From positions 21,566 through 85,565 of the forward strand of contig NZ_JAGGOK010000066.1 of NCBI RefSeq assembly GCF_018614615.1: a stretch of 64,000 bases of DNA, in the 5' to 3' direction. Each line of letters starts with the position of its first letter. The stretch's first letter is position 1. This document shows positions 8,595-16,698 of this stretch, in pieces. The translations under genes were made by a program, and so were the position numbers. The notes under the pieces are model-generated. The model was not told the origin of the DNA. It was given only the letters and a program-made list of their open reading frames with translations, and made no database searches. Source of the stretch: Streptomyces sp. ISL-100. GTDB taxonomy: Bacteria > Actinomycetota > Actinomycetes > Streptomycetales > Streptomycetaceae.

Positions 8595-10355
8595 TCAGCC
8601 GGTGCCGAAGCCGATCGCCAAGTAGCGCTTGAAACCCGCGCGCTCCTGGCTCATGAGGCGTGTCGCCATGAACAGGCGGCCGTCGGCGTAACGGAATTCG
8701 GCGGAGTCCACCACGAAGGTCGTCGTCACATCACGGACCGCCCTGTCAGCCGGGTTCTCCATCAGCAGCGTCTCCTTCATGGAACCGCCGTTGATGCTCA
8801 CCACCTGGCCGCCCTTGTCGTACGGCGGGTACTTGTACGCGATGATGTTGCCGCCGTCCATGCGGATCGGGTGCATCGTGTAGCGCTCGCCCGCGTCGGC
8901 CCGGTCGCCGGTGAGCTTGCCGGTCGCCAGGTCGAAGGAGACGATTTCGTTCGTACGGCCGCCCTCGCCGCCACCCTCGTGCTCCTCGGTCGGCACGTAG
9001 ATCTTGCCGTTGCCGACGACGATCTTCGTGCAGCCCTCGGTGTCGCGGCACCTCGGGGCGTACTGCTCGGCATCGACCGGGATCCTGGCGCGCAGTTCGC
9101 CGGTCTTCTCGTCGATCGAGAAGAAGTCGGAGACGCCGCTTCCGTCGCCCGCGGTGTCGCCGACGTCGGCGGCGGCCACCAGCGGCTTGGTGGAGACGAT
9201 GCTCGCCCGGTCCACGCCGGTGGGCATCTTGTACTTGGCGATCGGCGCGCCGGTCTTCGGGTTCAGGGACTCGATGGAGAGCTGCGGGGCACTGGCCGAA
9301 CCGCAGCTGCGCACCGTGGCGAGTGCCTCGCCGCCCGCGTAGCCGACGTCGCGGCACTGTTCGGCGTTGGGCTTCGGCTGCCAGCGGACCTTGCCGGTGG
9401 CGACGTCGAAGGCCGCGCCGCCGCGGGTACCGCCGGCGCCGACCGCGTCGCCGCCCACGGTGACCTCACTGAACATGATCTTGTCGTCGCCGTCCTTGAC
9501 CGACTTCTGCCACAGCAGTTTGCCGGCGTCGATGTCGATCACACCGACCTCGGTGCACGGCGAGTATGTCTTGCCCGCCGGCATCGGCCCCGCGAACAGG
9601 ATCGCGGTCTTGTTGTCCTTGGTGACGTGAGGCGACGCCGCGCAGACCTCGCCCGGGAGCGGAATGCTCCACAGCTCCGCGCCGCTGTCCAGGTTGTGGC
9701 CGACGACCTCGTTGAGGCCGCTCTTGACGTACGCCTTGTCGGTGATCCAGGAGCCGTTGACGCCGGCGACCGATTCCGTCACCTTCGGGGCGGGCAGCTG
9801 GAAGAGGACCTTGGAGTTGGCGTTGGAGGGCTTCTCTTCCTTGCCGGCGCCGTCGGGGGCGGGTTTGCCGTCGTCGCCGCCACCGCCGGTCGAGCCCGCG
9901 GAGGAGTTCTGCGCCGGGTCGTCCTTGCCACCCTCGTCGCTGGTCGCGAACCAGACGCCGACGCCGACGATCAGCGCCACCGCGACGACCGCCGCGATGA
10001 CAACGGCCGTGGTGGTGTTGACCTTCTTGCCGCCGCCGCCCTGCGGAGGCATGCCCTGCGGGTAGGCGTACTGCGGCTGTTGCTGGCCACCGTACGGGGG
10101 CTGCTGACCGTAAGCCGGCTGCTGGCCGTACGGGGTGGGCTGGCCGGGCTGCTGGCCCGGGTAGCCGTAACCGGGCTGCTGGCCTGGCTGGGAGGGGTAA
10201 CCGTAGCCCGGCTGCTGACCCGGCTGCTGGGCGGGCGGCGCCGGGGGCGTCTGCGGGTAGCCGTAGCCGGGCTGACCGGCGGGCGGAGGCGGCGGGGCGC
10301 CGAACCCGCCCTGCGGGGGCTCGTTCGGCGGCGGCGGGGGCGGGGGCTGCGTCAT
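8595..10355 (-). CDS. PQQ-like beta-propeller membrane protein with Gln/Pro/Gly-Tyr-rich N-terminus
   Basis: Protein of 586 aa. Residues 1-110 are low-complexity, with repeated QPGYGYP units. One transmembrane helix follows (TTTAVVIAAVVAVALIVGVGVWFA), then an acidic linker and an extracytoplasmic domain of PQQ-type beta-propeller blades (DIDAGKLLWQK, DVATGKVRWQPK, DLATGKLTG). The propeller is probably a binding or scaffold platform rather than an enzyme, since no quinoprotein active site is evident. It lies 68 bp downstream of a paralogue with the same architecture (10424-12262). Confidence 0.8.
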   Translation of the reverse strand: MTQPPPPPPPNEPPQGGFGAPPPPPAGQPGYGYPQTPPAPPAQQPGQQPGYGYPSQPGQQPGYGYPGQQPGQPTPYGQQPAYGQQPPYGGQQQPQYAYPQGMPPQGGGGKKVNTTTAVVIAAVVAVALIVGVGVWFATSDEGGKDDPAQNSSAGSTGGGGDDGKPAPDGAGKEEKPSNANSKVLFQLPAPKVTESVAGVNGSWITDKAYVKSGLNEVVGHNLDSGAELWSIPLPGEVCAASPHVTKDNKTAILFAGPMPAGKTYSPCTEVGVIDIDAGKLLWQKSVKDGDDKIMFSEVTVGGDAVGAGGTRGGAAFDVATGKVRWQPKPNAEQCRDVGYAGGEALATVRSCGSASAPQLSIESLNPKTGAPIAKYKMPTGVDRASIVSTKPLVAAADVGDTAGDGSGVSDFFSIDEKTGELRARIPVDAEQYAPRCRDTEGCTKIVVGNGKIYVPTEEHEGGGEGGRTNEIVSFDLATGKLTGDRADAGERYTMHPIRMDGGNIIAYKYPPYDKGGQVVSINGGSMKETLLMENPADRAVRDVTTTFVVDSAEFRYADGRLFMATRLMSQERAGFKRYLAIGFGTG

Positions 10356-10423
10356 GGCGTACGTACCTCTGGAGAAAGGGAGTCGAAGACGTGGGAGAAG
10401 ACCCGGGACTCAGTCACCGGCCG

Positions 10424-12262
10424 TCACTTGCCGAAGACCATCATGGTCTTCGTCTCCTTCTCTTCCTCGTCGTTGCTGGCGCTGACGCGGGTGGCCACGA
10501 CGTAGAACTGACCACCCTCGTAGGCGACCTTCGTCGTGAAGAAGCTGTTCTCGATCTCGGCGGTCGACTGCGGGTTCTGGAGCAGTGTCTTCGGCTTGCC
10601 GCCCGACGCCGCGATGGTCGCGAGGGCGCCGCCCTTTTCGTACGAGGCGTCCATGTGCACCAGGACCTCTCCGCCCTCCATCCGCACCGGCATCATCGGA
10701 CGGTCGGTGGCGGCGGAACGCCACTTGGGCTTGCCGGTGTCGAGGTTGAAGGCGACGACCTCGTTGGTGCGCTCCAGGCCGCTCGTCTTCTCGGCAGTGG
10801 CCATGTAGAAGGCGTTCTGGTCGGCGGCGACGCCGGTGCAGCCTTCGAGGTTCCGGCCGAAGATGACGAAGCTGCCGCCGCACTGCGGCTGGAACTTGTC
10901 CTTGCCGCCGTCGATCTCCGAGCGGAGCTTGCCGCTGTCGGTGAGCGCGATGACGCTCCAGGTCTTCTTGGCGCGCTCCTGCACGGACACGACGAGCGGG
11001 GAGACGGAGTAGACCTTGTCGACCGACCAGCCCTTGGCCAGCGGGTACGACCACTTGACCTTGCCGGTGGCCGGGTCGTGCTCCTGGATCCGCTCGTGGT
11101 TCCTGGCGGCCTCGCCGGTGGAGCAGGCCGCGGCGGCGATCAGCTTGGCGCTGCTGGTGAAGGCGTACGGCTGGCACTCACCGGGCAGCTTGCCCCACAG
11201 CTCCTTGCCGTCCTTCATGCTGAAGGCGGTGGAGTGGCCGGTGCGGCCGGCGGTGACGGTGTTGCCGCTGATGGCGATCGTGATGTCGGACAGGAGGTCG
11301 AACGTCCCCTCCTTCTTCACCTCGGCCTTCCAGCCCGCCTTGCCGGTCTTGAGGTCGACCAGCTGGAGCTGGCTGCACTTGGCCTTCTCGGTGGTGCCGT
11401 TCTTGACGCCGATGACGATCTTGCCGTCGTCGGAGGTCCTGACGGGCGCCGCGCAGATCTCGGTGGAGAGCGGAAGGCTCCACTTCTCCTTGCCGTCGGT
11501 GGTGCTGTAGGCGGCGACCTTCTTGTACATCGCCTTGACGACGAGGCCGTCGGTGAACCACGGGCCGTACACGTCCGCGCCGTTGCGCGGCAGGTCCACG
11601 TCGTTCTTCTGCAGCCACAGCACTTTGGACTCGCCCGACTGGCGCCCGGCGTTCAGGTCGTCCCCGGCATCGCGGCCGCCCGCTGAGTCGTCACTGGTGT
11701 CGCCGGTGCCGCCGTTGGGCAGACCGTCCTGCTTGTTGTCCTTGCTGCCGTCGGCGACGGGTCGTTTCTTCTTGCCGCCGTCGTCACCGCTGGTGGCGAG
11801 GTAGATGCCGCCGCCGACGACGAGGACCGCGGCGAGGGCCGCGCCGATGATGACCGCGGGCTTGCCCTTGAAGCCGCCGCCGGTGCCGCCGGGGCCCGGG
11901 GCGGGTGCGCCGGGGAAGCCGCCGTAGGGACCGGGCTGCTGCTGGCCGTACGGGCCGGGCTGCTGGCCGTAGGGGCCGGGCTGCGGCTGACCGTACGGTC
12001 CGGGCTGCGGCTGGCCGTACGGGCCTGCCTGGCCGGGCTGTTGACCGGGCTGGCCGGGGTAGCCGTATCCCGGCTGGGGTGCCTGCTGCGGCGGTGCCTG
12101 CGGGTAGCCGTACCCGGGCTGCGCCGGGGGCTGCTGCGGCGGGGCCGCCGGCGGGCCGGGCGGGGCCGGGGGCATCTGCGGCGGCTGCTGGGGCGGCTGC
12201 TGCCGGGGGTCCTGGGGGGCTCCGAAGCCGCCCTGCGGCGGCTGGTTGGGCGGCTGAGACAT
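10424..12262 (-). CDS. PQQ-like beta-propeller membrane protein, paralogue
   Basis: A 612-aa paralogue of the preceding gene with the same order: Pro/Gln-rich N-terminus with QPGPYGQ and PGYGYP repeats (residues 1-130), one membrane helix (AVIIGAALAAVLVVGGGIYLA), an Asp/Gly-rich linker and propeller blades (STTDGKEKWSLPL, DLKTGKAGWKAE, DPATGKVKWSYPL, NLDTGKPKWRS). The pair arose by tandem duplication and was probably transcribed together. Substrate unknown. Confidence 0.8.
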   Translation of the reverse strand: MSQPPNQPPQGGFGAPQDPRQQPPQQPPQMPPAPPGPPAAPPQQPPAQPGYGYPQAPPQQAPQPGYGYPGQPGQQPGQAGPYGQPQPGPYGQPQPGPYGQQPGPYGQQQPGPYGGFPGAPAPGPGGTGGGFKGKPAVIIGAALAAVLVVGGGIYLATSGDDGGKKKRPVADGSKDNKQDGLPNGGTGDTSDDSAGGRDAGDDLNAGRQSGESKVLWLQKNDVDLPRNGADVYGPWFTDGLVVKAMYKKVAAYSTTDGKEKWSLPLSTEICAAPVRTSDDGKIVIGVKNGTTEKAKCSQLQLVDLKTGKAGWKAEVKKEGTFDLLSDITIAISGNTVTAGRTGHSTAFSMKDGKELWGKLPGECQPYAFTSSAKLIAAAACSTGEAARNHERIQEHDPATGKVKWSYPLAKGWSVDKVYSVSPLVVSVQERAKKTWSVIALTDSGKLRSEIDGGKDKFQPQCGGSFVIFGRNLEGCTGVAADQNAFYMATAEKTSGLERTNEVVAFNLDTGKPKWRSAATDRPMMPVRMEGGEVLVHMDASYEKGGALATIAASGGKPKTLLQNPQSTAEIENSFFTTKVAYEGGQFYVVATRVSASNDEEEKETKTMMVFGK

Positions 12263-12356
12263 CAGCGCTTACCTCTTCACACGAGACCGCCGCCCGTTCG
12301 GTCTCCCCCGCAATTCCGGCGGCGTATCTCCCCCAGAAAGGAGCGAATCGGGCTTG

Positions 12357-12389
12357 AGCCCCGCAGATCTACGTCAGTCGAGCGGGGCT
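12357..12389. terminator. Secondary hairpin between the ABC-F and PQQ-propeller genes
   Basis: Eight-bp arms AGCCCCGC/GCGGGGCT around a 17-base loop. With the hairpin at 12421-12458 it forms a tandem pair that would end ABC-F transcription before the propeller operon. It could instead act as a leader structure of the propeller genes. Confidence 0.45.
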
Positions 12390-12420
12390 TCTTTCTATCA
12401 CTTGGACCCCCTCCAACGAG

Positions 12421-12458
12421 GGGCCGGTCCGCCCCTGTTCCCAAGGGAGGACCGGCCC
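12421..12458. terminator. Terminator downstream of the ABC-F gene
   Basis: Perfect 10-bp stem (GGGCCGGTCC/GGACCGGCCC) with an 18-base loop, 33 bp beyond the stop of the - strand ABC-F gene. Confidence 0.75.
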
Positions 12459-12491
12459 GTGACGCGCTCGTTATTCGGATTTGAGGATCTG

Positions 12492-14294
12492 CTACGCGTC
12501 CTCGGCGAGTTCCATCCAGCGCATCTCCAGCTCGTCGCGCCCCGATACGAGTTCGCGAAGCTCGGCGTCGAGCAGGGCGACCTTCTCGAAGTCGGTGGCG
12601 TTGTCGGCGATTTGGGCGTGCAGCCTGGTCTCCTTGTCGGAGAGCTTGCTGAGCTGACGCTCGATCTTCTGCATTTCCTTCTGGGCGGCGCGGGCGTCGC
12701 CGGACGCCTTCTTCTTGACGGGCGCGGCGACGGCGGCGGGCGCCGGGGTGGCGGCCTCGATCATCTGCCGCCTGCGCTCCAGGTACTCGTCGAGACCGCG
12801 CGGCAGGTTGCGCAGCGTCTGGTCGCCGAGCAGGGCGTACACCTTGTCGGTGGTCCGCTCGATGAAGAACCGGTCGTGCGAGATGACGACCATCGAGCCG
12901 GGCCAGCCGTCGAGCAGGTCCTCGAGCTGCGTGAGCGTCTCGATGTCGAGGTCGTTGGTCGGCTCGTCGAGGAAGAGTACGTTCGGCTCGTCCATCAGCA
13001 GCCGCAGGATCTGCAGCCGGCGCCGCTCACCGCCGGACAGGTCGCCGACCGGCGTCCACTGCTTCTCCTTGGTGAACCCGAACTGCTCGCACAGCTGGCC
13101 CGCCGTCATCTCGCGGCCGGTGCCGAGGTCCACCCGGTCCCGTACACGCTGAACGGCTTCGAGCACGCGCAGGTTCGGGTCGAGCTCGCCGACTTCCTGC
13201 GAGAGGTACGCGAGCTTCACCGTCTTGCCGACGACGACCTTGCCCGCGACGGGCTGGGTGTCGCCCTGCGTGCGGGCCGCGTCGGCCAGGGCGCGCAGCA
13301 GCGAGGTCTTGCCCGCGCCGTTGACGCCGACGAGGCCGACGCGGTCGCCGGGGCCGAGCTGCCAGGTGAGGTGCTTGAGCAGCACCTTGGGCCCGGCCTG
13401 GACGGTGACGTCCTCAAGGTCGAAGACGGTCTTGCCGAGCCGCGAGTTGGCGAACTTCATCAGCGCGGAGGTGTCGCGGGGCGGCGGTACGTCGGCGATC
13501 AGCTCGTTGGCCGCCTCGACGCGGAAGCGCGGCTTCGACGTACGGGCGGGGGCGCCGCGGCGCAGCCACGCCAGCTCCTTGCGGACCAGGTTCTGGCGCT
13601 TGGTCTCCTCGGTCGCGGCGATGCGCTCCCGCTCGGCGCGGGCGAAGACGTAGTCGGAGTAGCCGCCCTCGTACTCGTGCACGGCGCCGCGCTGCACGTC
13701 CCACATGCGGGTGCAGACCTGGTCGAGGAACCACCGGTCGTGGGTGACGCAGACGAGCGCGGAGCGGCGCGACTGGAGGTGCTTGGCGAGCCAGGCGATG
13801 CCCTCGACGTCGAGGTGGTTGGTCGGCTCGTCGAGGACCAGGAGGTCCTGGTCGTCGATGAGCAGCTTGGCGAGCGCGATACGGCGGCGCTCGCCGCCGG
13901 AGAGCGGGCCGATCACGGTTTCGAGCCCGTGCTCGAAGCCGGGCAGGCTGAGCCCGCCGAACAGGCCGTTCAGTACGTCGCGGATCTTGGCGGTGCCCGC
14001 CCACTCGTGGTCCGCGAGATCGCCGATGATCTCCTGGCGGACGGTCGCGGCGGGGTCGAGCGAATCGTGCTGGGTGAGGACCCCGAGGCGCAGGCCGCCG
14101 TTGTGCGTGATGCGGCCGGTGTCGGCCTCCTCAAGCTTGGCGAGCATGCGGATGAGGGTCGTCTTGCCGTCGCCGTTACGGCCGACGACACCGATCCGGT
14201 CCCCCTCGGAGACGCCGAGGGACACGCCGTCCAGCAGAGCACGGGTGCCGTAGACCTTGCTGACGGCCTCGACATTGACAAGGTTGACGGCCAC
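12492..14294 (-). CDS. ABC-F family ATPase (Uup/EttA-like)
   Basis: Cytosolic 600-aa protein with two ABC ATPase cassettes and no membrane domain. Cassette 1 has GRNGDGKTT and SGGERRRIALAKLL...LVLDEPTNHLD; cassette 2 has GVNGAGKTS and SGGERRRLQILRLL...LFLDEPTNDLD. A linker separates them, and a basic C-terminal coiled coil (about 535-600, KEMQKIERQLSKLSDKETRL) resembles the Uup C-terminal domain. Such proteins act on ribosomes or nucleic acids rather than in transport. The GTG at 14294 was chosen for its GGAG site five bases upstream; upstream extensions are unconserved. Confidence 0.9.
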   Translation of the reverse strand: MAVNLVNVEAVSKVYGTRALLDGVSLGVSEGDRIGVVGRNGDGKTTLIRMLAKLEEADTGRITHNGGLRLGVLTQHDSLDPAATVRQEIIGDLADHEWAGTAKIRDVLNGLFGGLSLPGFEHGLETVIGPLSGGERRRIALAKLLIDDQDLLVLDEPTNHLDVEGIAWLAKHLQSRRSALVCVTHDRWFLDQVCTRMWDVQRGAVHEYEGGYSDYVFARAERERIAATEETKRQNLVRKELAWLRRGAPARTSKPRFRVEAANELIADVPPPRDTSALMKFANSRLGKTVFDLEDVTVQAGPKVLLKHLTWQLGPGDRVGLVGVNGAGKTSLLRALADAARTQGDTQPVAGKVVVGKTVKLAYLSQEVGELDPNLRVLEAVQRVRDRVDLGTGREMTAGQLCEQFGFTKEKQWTPVGDLSGGERRRLQILRLLMDEPNVLFLDEPTNDLDIETLTQLEDLLDGWPGSMVVISHDRFFIERTTDKVYALLGDQTLRNLPRGLDEYLERRRQMIEAATPAPAAVAAPVKKKASGDARAAQKEMQKIERQLSKLSDKETRLHAQIADNATDFEKVALLDAELRELVSGRDELEMRWMELAEDA

Positions 14295-14363
14295 TGACAC
14301 TCCAGTTGAGGGGGTTAAACAACCTCCAGGGTAGTCGGCACGCACGGAGCCCTCCCCGGCACC

Positions 14364-14404
14364 GCTGTAGACAGTGTCTACAGCGGCCTGGTAGACACTG
14401 TCTA
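14364..14404. promoter_or_regulatory. Tandem TetR-type operators before the TetR/MFS operon
   Basis: Two related palindromes: a perfect 21-bp site at 14364-14384 (10-bp arms GCTGTAGACA around one central base) and a 13-bp site at 14392-14404 (TAGACA-C-TGTCTA) that runs into the ATG at 14404. Both share TAGACA-N-TGTCTA at 28-bp spacing. Their position implies autoregulation of the downstream TetR and control of the transporter. They also lie 70-110 bp upstream of the divergent ABC-F start, which may be co-regulated. Confidence 0.8.
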
Positions 14405-15072
14405 TGGAAACTGAGAGCTCCCTTCGGGAACGGCTGATCGACGTCGGAGCAGACCTCGTGATGTCCGAAGGAACCGCCTCGCTGGGGCTGCGCGAGATCG
14501 CTCGCCGGGCAGGGGTGTCGCACGGCGCTCCGCGTCGGTACTTCCCCACTCATCACGCCCTGCTCTCCGCGATCGCCCGACGCGGTTTCGCGGACCTCGA
14601 AGCCCGTTTCGCGGCCGCGATCGGCGGCAGCACGTCCCCACGCGGCCAGTTGAAAGCTCTCGGGCTGACGTACGTCGGGTACGCGCAGGAGCATCGCGGC
14701 ATGTTCGAGCTGATGTTCCGCCACGACCTGCTCGACAGCGGGAAGCACGCATCGGACCAGCCGCAGCTCAGGGAGTCCACGCTCCCGCTGTTCGAGACCG
14801 TCGTCGGGCTCGTCGCCCAGCACCGGGCGGAGCAGAACACCCCGCACCGGCCCGGCGCGCCGGGCGATGCCTGGCCCCCGCCGCCGGCCGTGACAGCCGC
14901 GGCCCTCTGGTCGAACCTGCACGGCATCGCCCAACTGTGGGCCTGGGGCAGTCTGCAACTCACCCTCGGCGCCCCAACAACGGGCGAAGCCCTTGCCGGC
15001 CGGCCGCTCGACCAGCTCGTCGCTGCGGCCCTCGACGCTCATCTCGGCCATCACGGCCCGGTGAACGGGTGA
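14404..15072 (+). CDS. TetR family transcriptional repressor
   Basis: A 222-aa regulator with the TetR N-terminal HTH at residues 8-55 (LGLREIARRAGVSHGAPRRYFPTHHALL) and an all-helical ligand domain (AQEHRGMFELMFRHDLL). Its stop overlaps the GTG of the drug-transporter gene (GTGA), so it is most likely the transporter's local repressor acting at the two palindromes that overlap its own start. Confidence 0.9.
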   Translation: METESSLRERLIDVGADLVMSEGTASLGLREIARRAGVSHGAPRRYFPTHHALLSAIARRGFADLEARFAAAIGGSTSPRGQLKALGLTYVGYAQEHRGMFELMFRHDLLDSGKHASDQPQLRESTLPLFETVVGLVAQHRAEQNTPHRPGAPGDAWPPPPAVTAAALWSNLHGIAQLWAWGSLQLTLGAPTTGEALAGRPLDQLVAAALDAHLGHHGPVNG

Positions 15073-16529
15073 CCGAAGCGGGCCGGCGGCGTCTCGCGCT
15101 CCTGGTCAGTGTGGCCGGCGCCATGCTCGTCGCGCTGGACGGCACGGTGCTGCTCGTGGCGCAGCCCAGCCTCCAACGCGACCTCGGCGCCGACGTGGCT
15201 CAGGTCCAGTGGACCAGTACCGGCTACCTGCTCGCGGTGGCCGCGCTCCTCGTCATCGCGGGGCGTCTCGGCGACCGGTACGGGCACCGGCGACTGCTGT
15301 TCGTAGGCGTACTCGGCTTCGCGGCCGCCTCGGCGGGCATCGCACTCGCGCCCGGTGTCGGCTGGGTGATCGGTCTGCGTGCCGTACAGGGCGTGTTCGG
15401 CGCGCTTCTGCAACCGGCGACACTGGCGCTGCTGAGGCTGGCGTACCCGGCGGACCGGCTCGGCGCGCCAGTCGCGATCCGTACCAGCGCGATCGGTGTC
15501 GCCGCGGCGGCCGGCCCCGTACTCGGGGGCGTCCTCGTCGCGCACTGGGGCTGGCGTGCCGTGTTCGTGATCAACGTCCCCATAGCGCTCGCGATCGCCG
15601 CGATCACCCTCTCCGTACGGGCGCCGGCGCCGCGGCCACGTACCGGATCTCAGCGACTCAACCTCACAGGCGCGGCCCTGCTCGCGACCGCGCTCGCCGT
15701 CCTGGTGCACACCTTGGTCGGCGTACCGGAGCATGGATGGACCGCCGCGCCGACGCTGCTCGGGCTCGTCGCCGCCGCTGGCATCGCGGTGGTGTTCGTG
15801 GCGCACGAACGCCGTACCGCACACCCCATCGTGCCGCCCGCAGTGGCCCGGTCGGTACCGGTCACAGCCTCGATGGCGATCCTGCTGCTCACCACCGGCG
15901 GCATGTTCGGCGCGCTGTTCGTGACCACGTTCTTCCTCCAGGACGTACTCGGTCTCGACCCGCTCGCCTGCGGACTGCGGGTACTGCCGCTGACCGCGCT
16001 CATGATCCTCGGCGCGCCCGTCGCCGGAGCCGCGCTGCGCCGGTGCGGACCGCGTCGCACTGCCTTCACCGGTGTCGTCCTTGTCGTCCTCGGTCTCGCG
16101 GGTCTGTCCCGCCTCGGCCCGACCAGCGGCTGGGCGGTCACCGGCGTGGCCTTCGCCGTGCTCGGTGCGGGGTTCGCCACCGTGATGGTCACCGCCACCG
16201 GGACCGTCGTAGGCGACGCACCGCCCGGATACGCGGGAGTCGTCGGCGGGCTCAAACAGACCGCCATGAACGTCGGACCGGCCTTCGGTATCGCCGTCGC
16301 CGCAAGCGTGATGCTGCTGAAGGCGTCCGCCGCAGAGCCTCTGGCCGTAGGCGCGACCCCGGCAACGTCCGCCCCGGTGATGGCCCCCGCCCTCATGGCG
16401 CTGGCCGCACTCGCCGCCCTCGGCCTGCTGCCGGCGTCGCTGCTGCCGCACGGCCGAGCCACCGCGCGAGACGTGACACGAACTGAGGCTCCGCCCCAGA
16501 CCCCGCTCCTCGAACGCCGGAGGGGCTGA
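15069..16529 (+). CDS. MFS drug exporter, DHA2 (EmrB/QacA) type
   Basis: Polytopic membrane protein of 486 aa and, by size, about 14 helices. Family motifs include DGTVLLVAQPSLQRDL in helix 1, GRLGDRYGHRRLL (motif A) after helix 2, and GPVLGGVLVAHWGWRAVF (motif C) in helix 5. It probably exports small toxic compounds using the proton gradient. The GTG at 15069 overlaps the tetR stop. The last ten codons (TPLLERRRG region) are supplied by a dispersed intergenic repeat, so the natural C-terminus may have been altered. Confidence 0.9.
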   Translation: MTEAGRRRLALLVSVAGAMLVALDGTVLLVAQPSLQRDLGADVAQVQWTSTGYLLAVAALLVIAGRLGDRYGHRRLLFVGVLGFAAASAGIALAPGVGWVIGLRAVQGVFGALLQPATLALLRLAYPADRLGAPVAIRTSAIGVAAAAGPVLGGVLVAHWGWRAVFVINVPIALAIAAITLSVRAPAPRPRTGSQRLNLTGAALLATALAVLVHTLVGVPEHGWTAAPTLLGLVAAAGIAVVFVAHERRTAHPIVPPAVARSVPVTASMAILLLTTGGMFGALFVTTFFLQDVLGLDPLACGLRVLPLTALMILGAPVAGAALRRCGPRRTAFTGVVLVVLGLAGLSRLGPTSGWAVTGVAFAVLGAGFATVMVTATGTVVGDAPPGYAGVVGGLKQTAMNVGPAFGIAVAASVMLLKASAAEPLAVGATPATSAPVMAPALMALAALAALGLLPASLLPHGRATARDVTRTEAPPQTPLLERRRG

Positions 16530-16531
16530 GA
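16494..16531. repeat. Dispersed intergenic repeat overlapping the 3' end of the MFS gene
   Basis: Contains the 13-mer CGCCGGAGGGGCT (16515-16527) also found at 7545-7557 and 30327-30339. Here it covers the last codons and the stop of the transporter gene. The remaining space to 16698 holds no gene. Confidence 0.55.
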
Positions 16532-16698
16532 TGTGCCGCTGAGCGCAGCCGGTGCTTCTCTTCTTGAACCGCGGGAACTACCGGCGGGGTTGAACAAGTT
16601 GTCGTACGCCGCGTCCCGGTGCAGCAGCACCTGCCGGCCGGCCCGCGCGGGCAGCTCGGCCCGCCGAGCGGGCTCGCTCTCGGGAAACGTTCGCCTGT

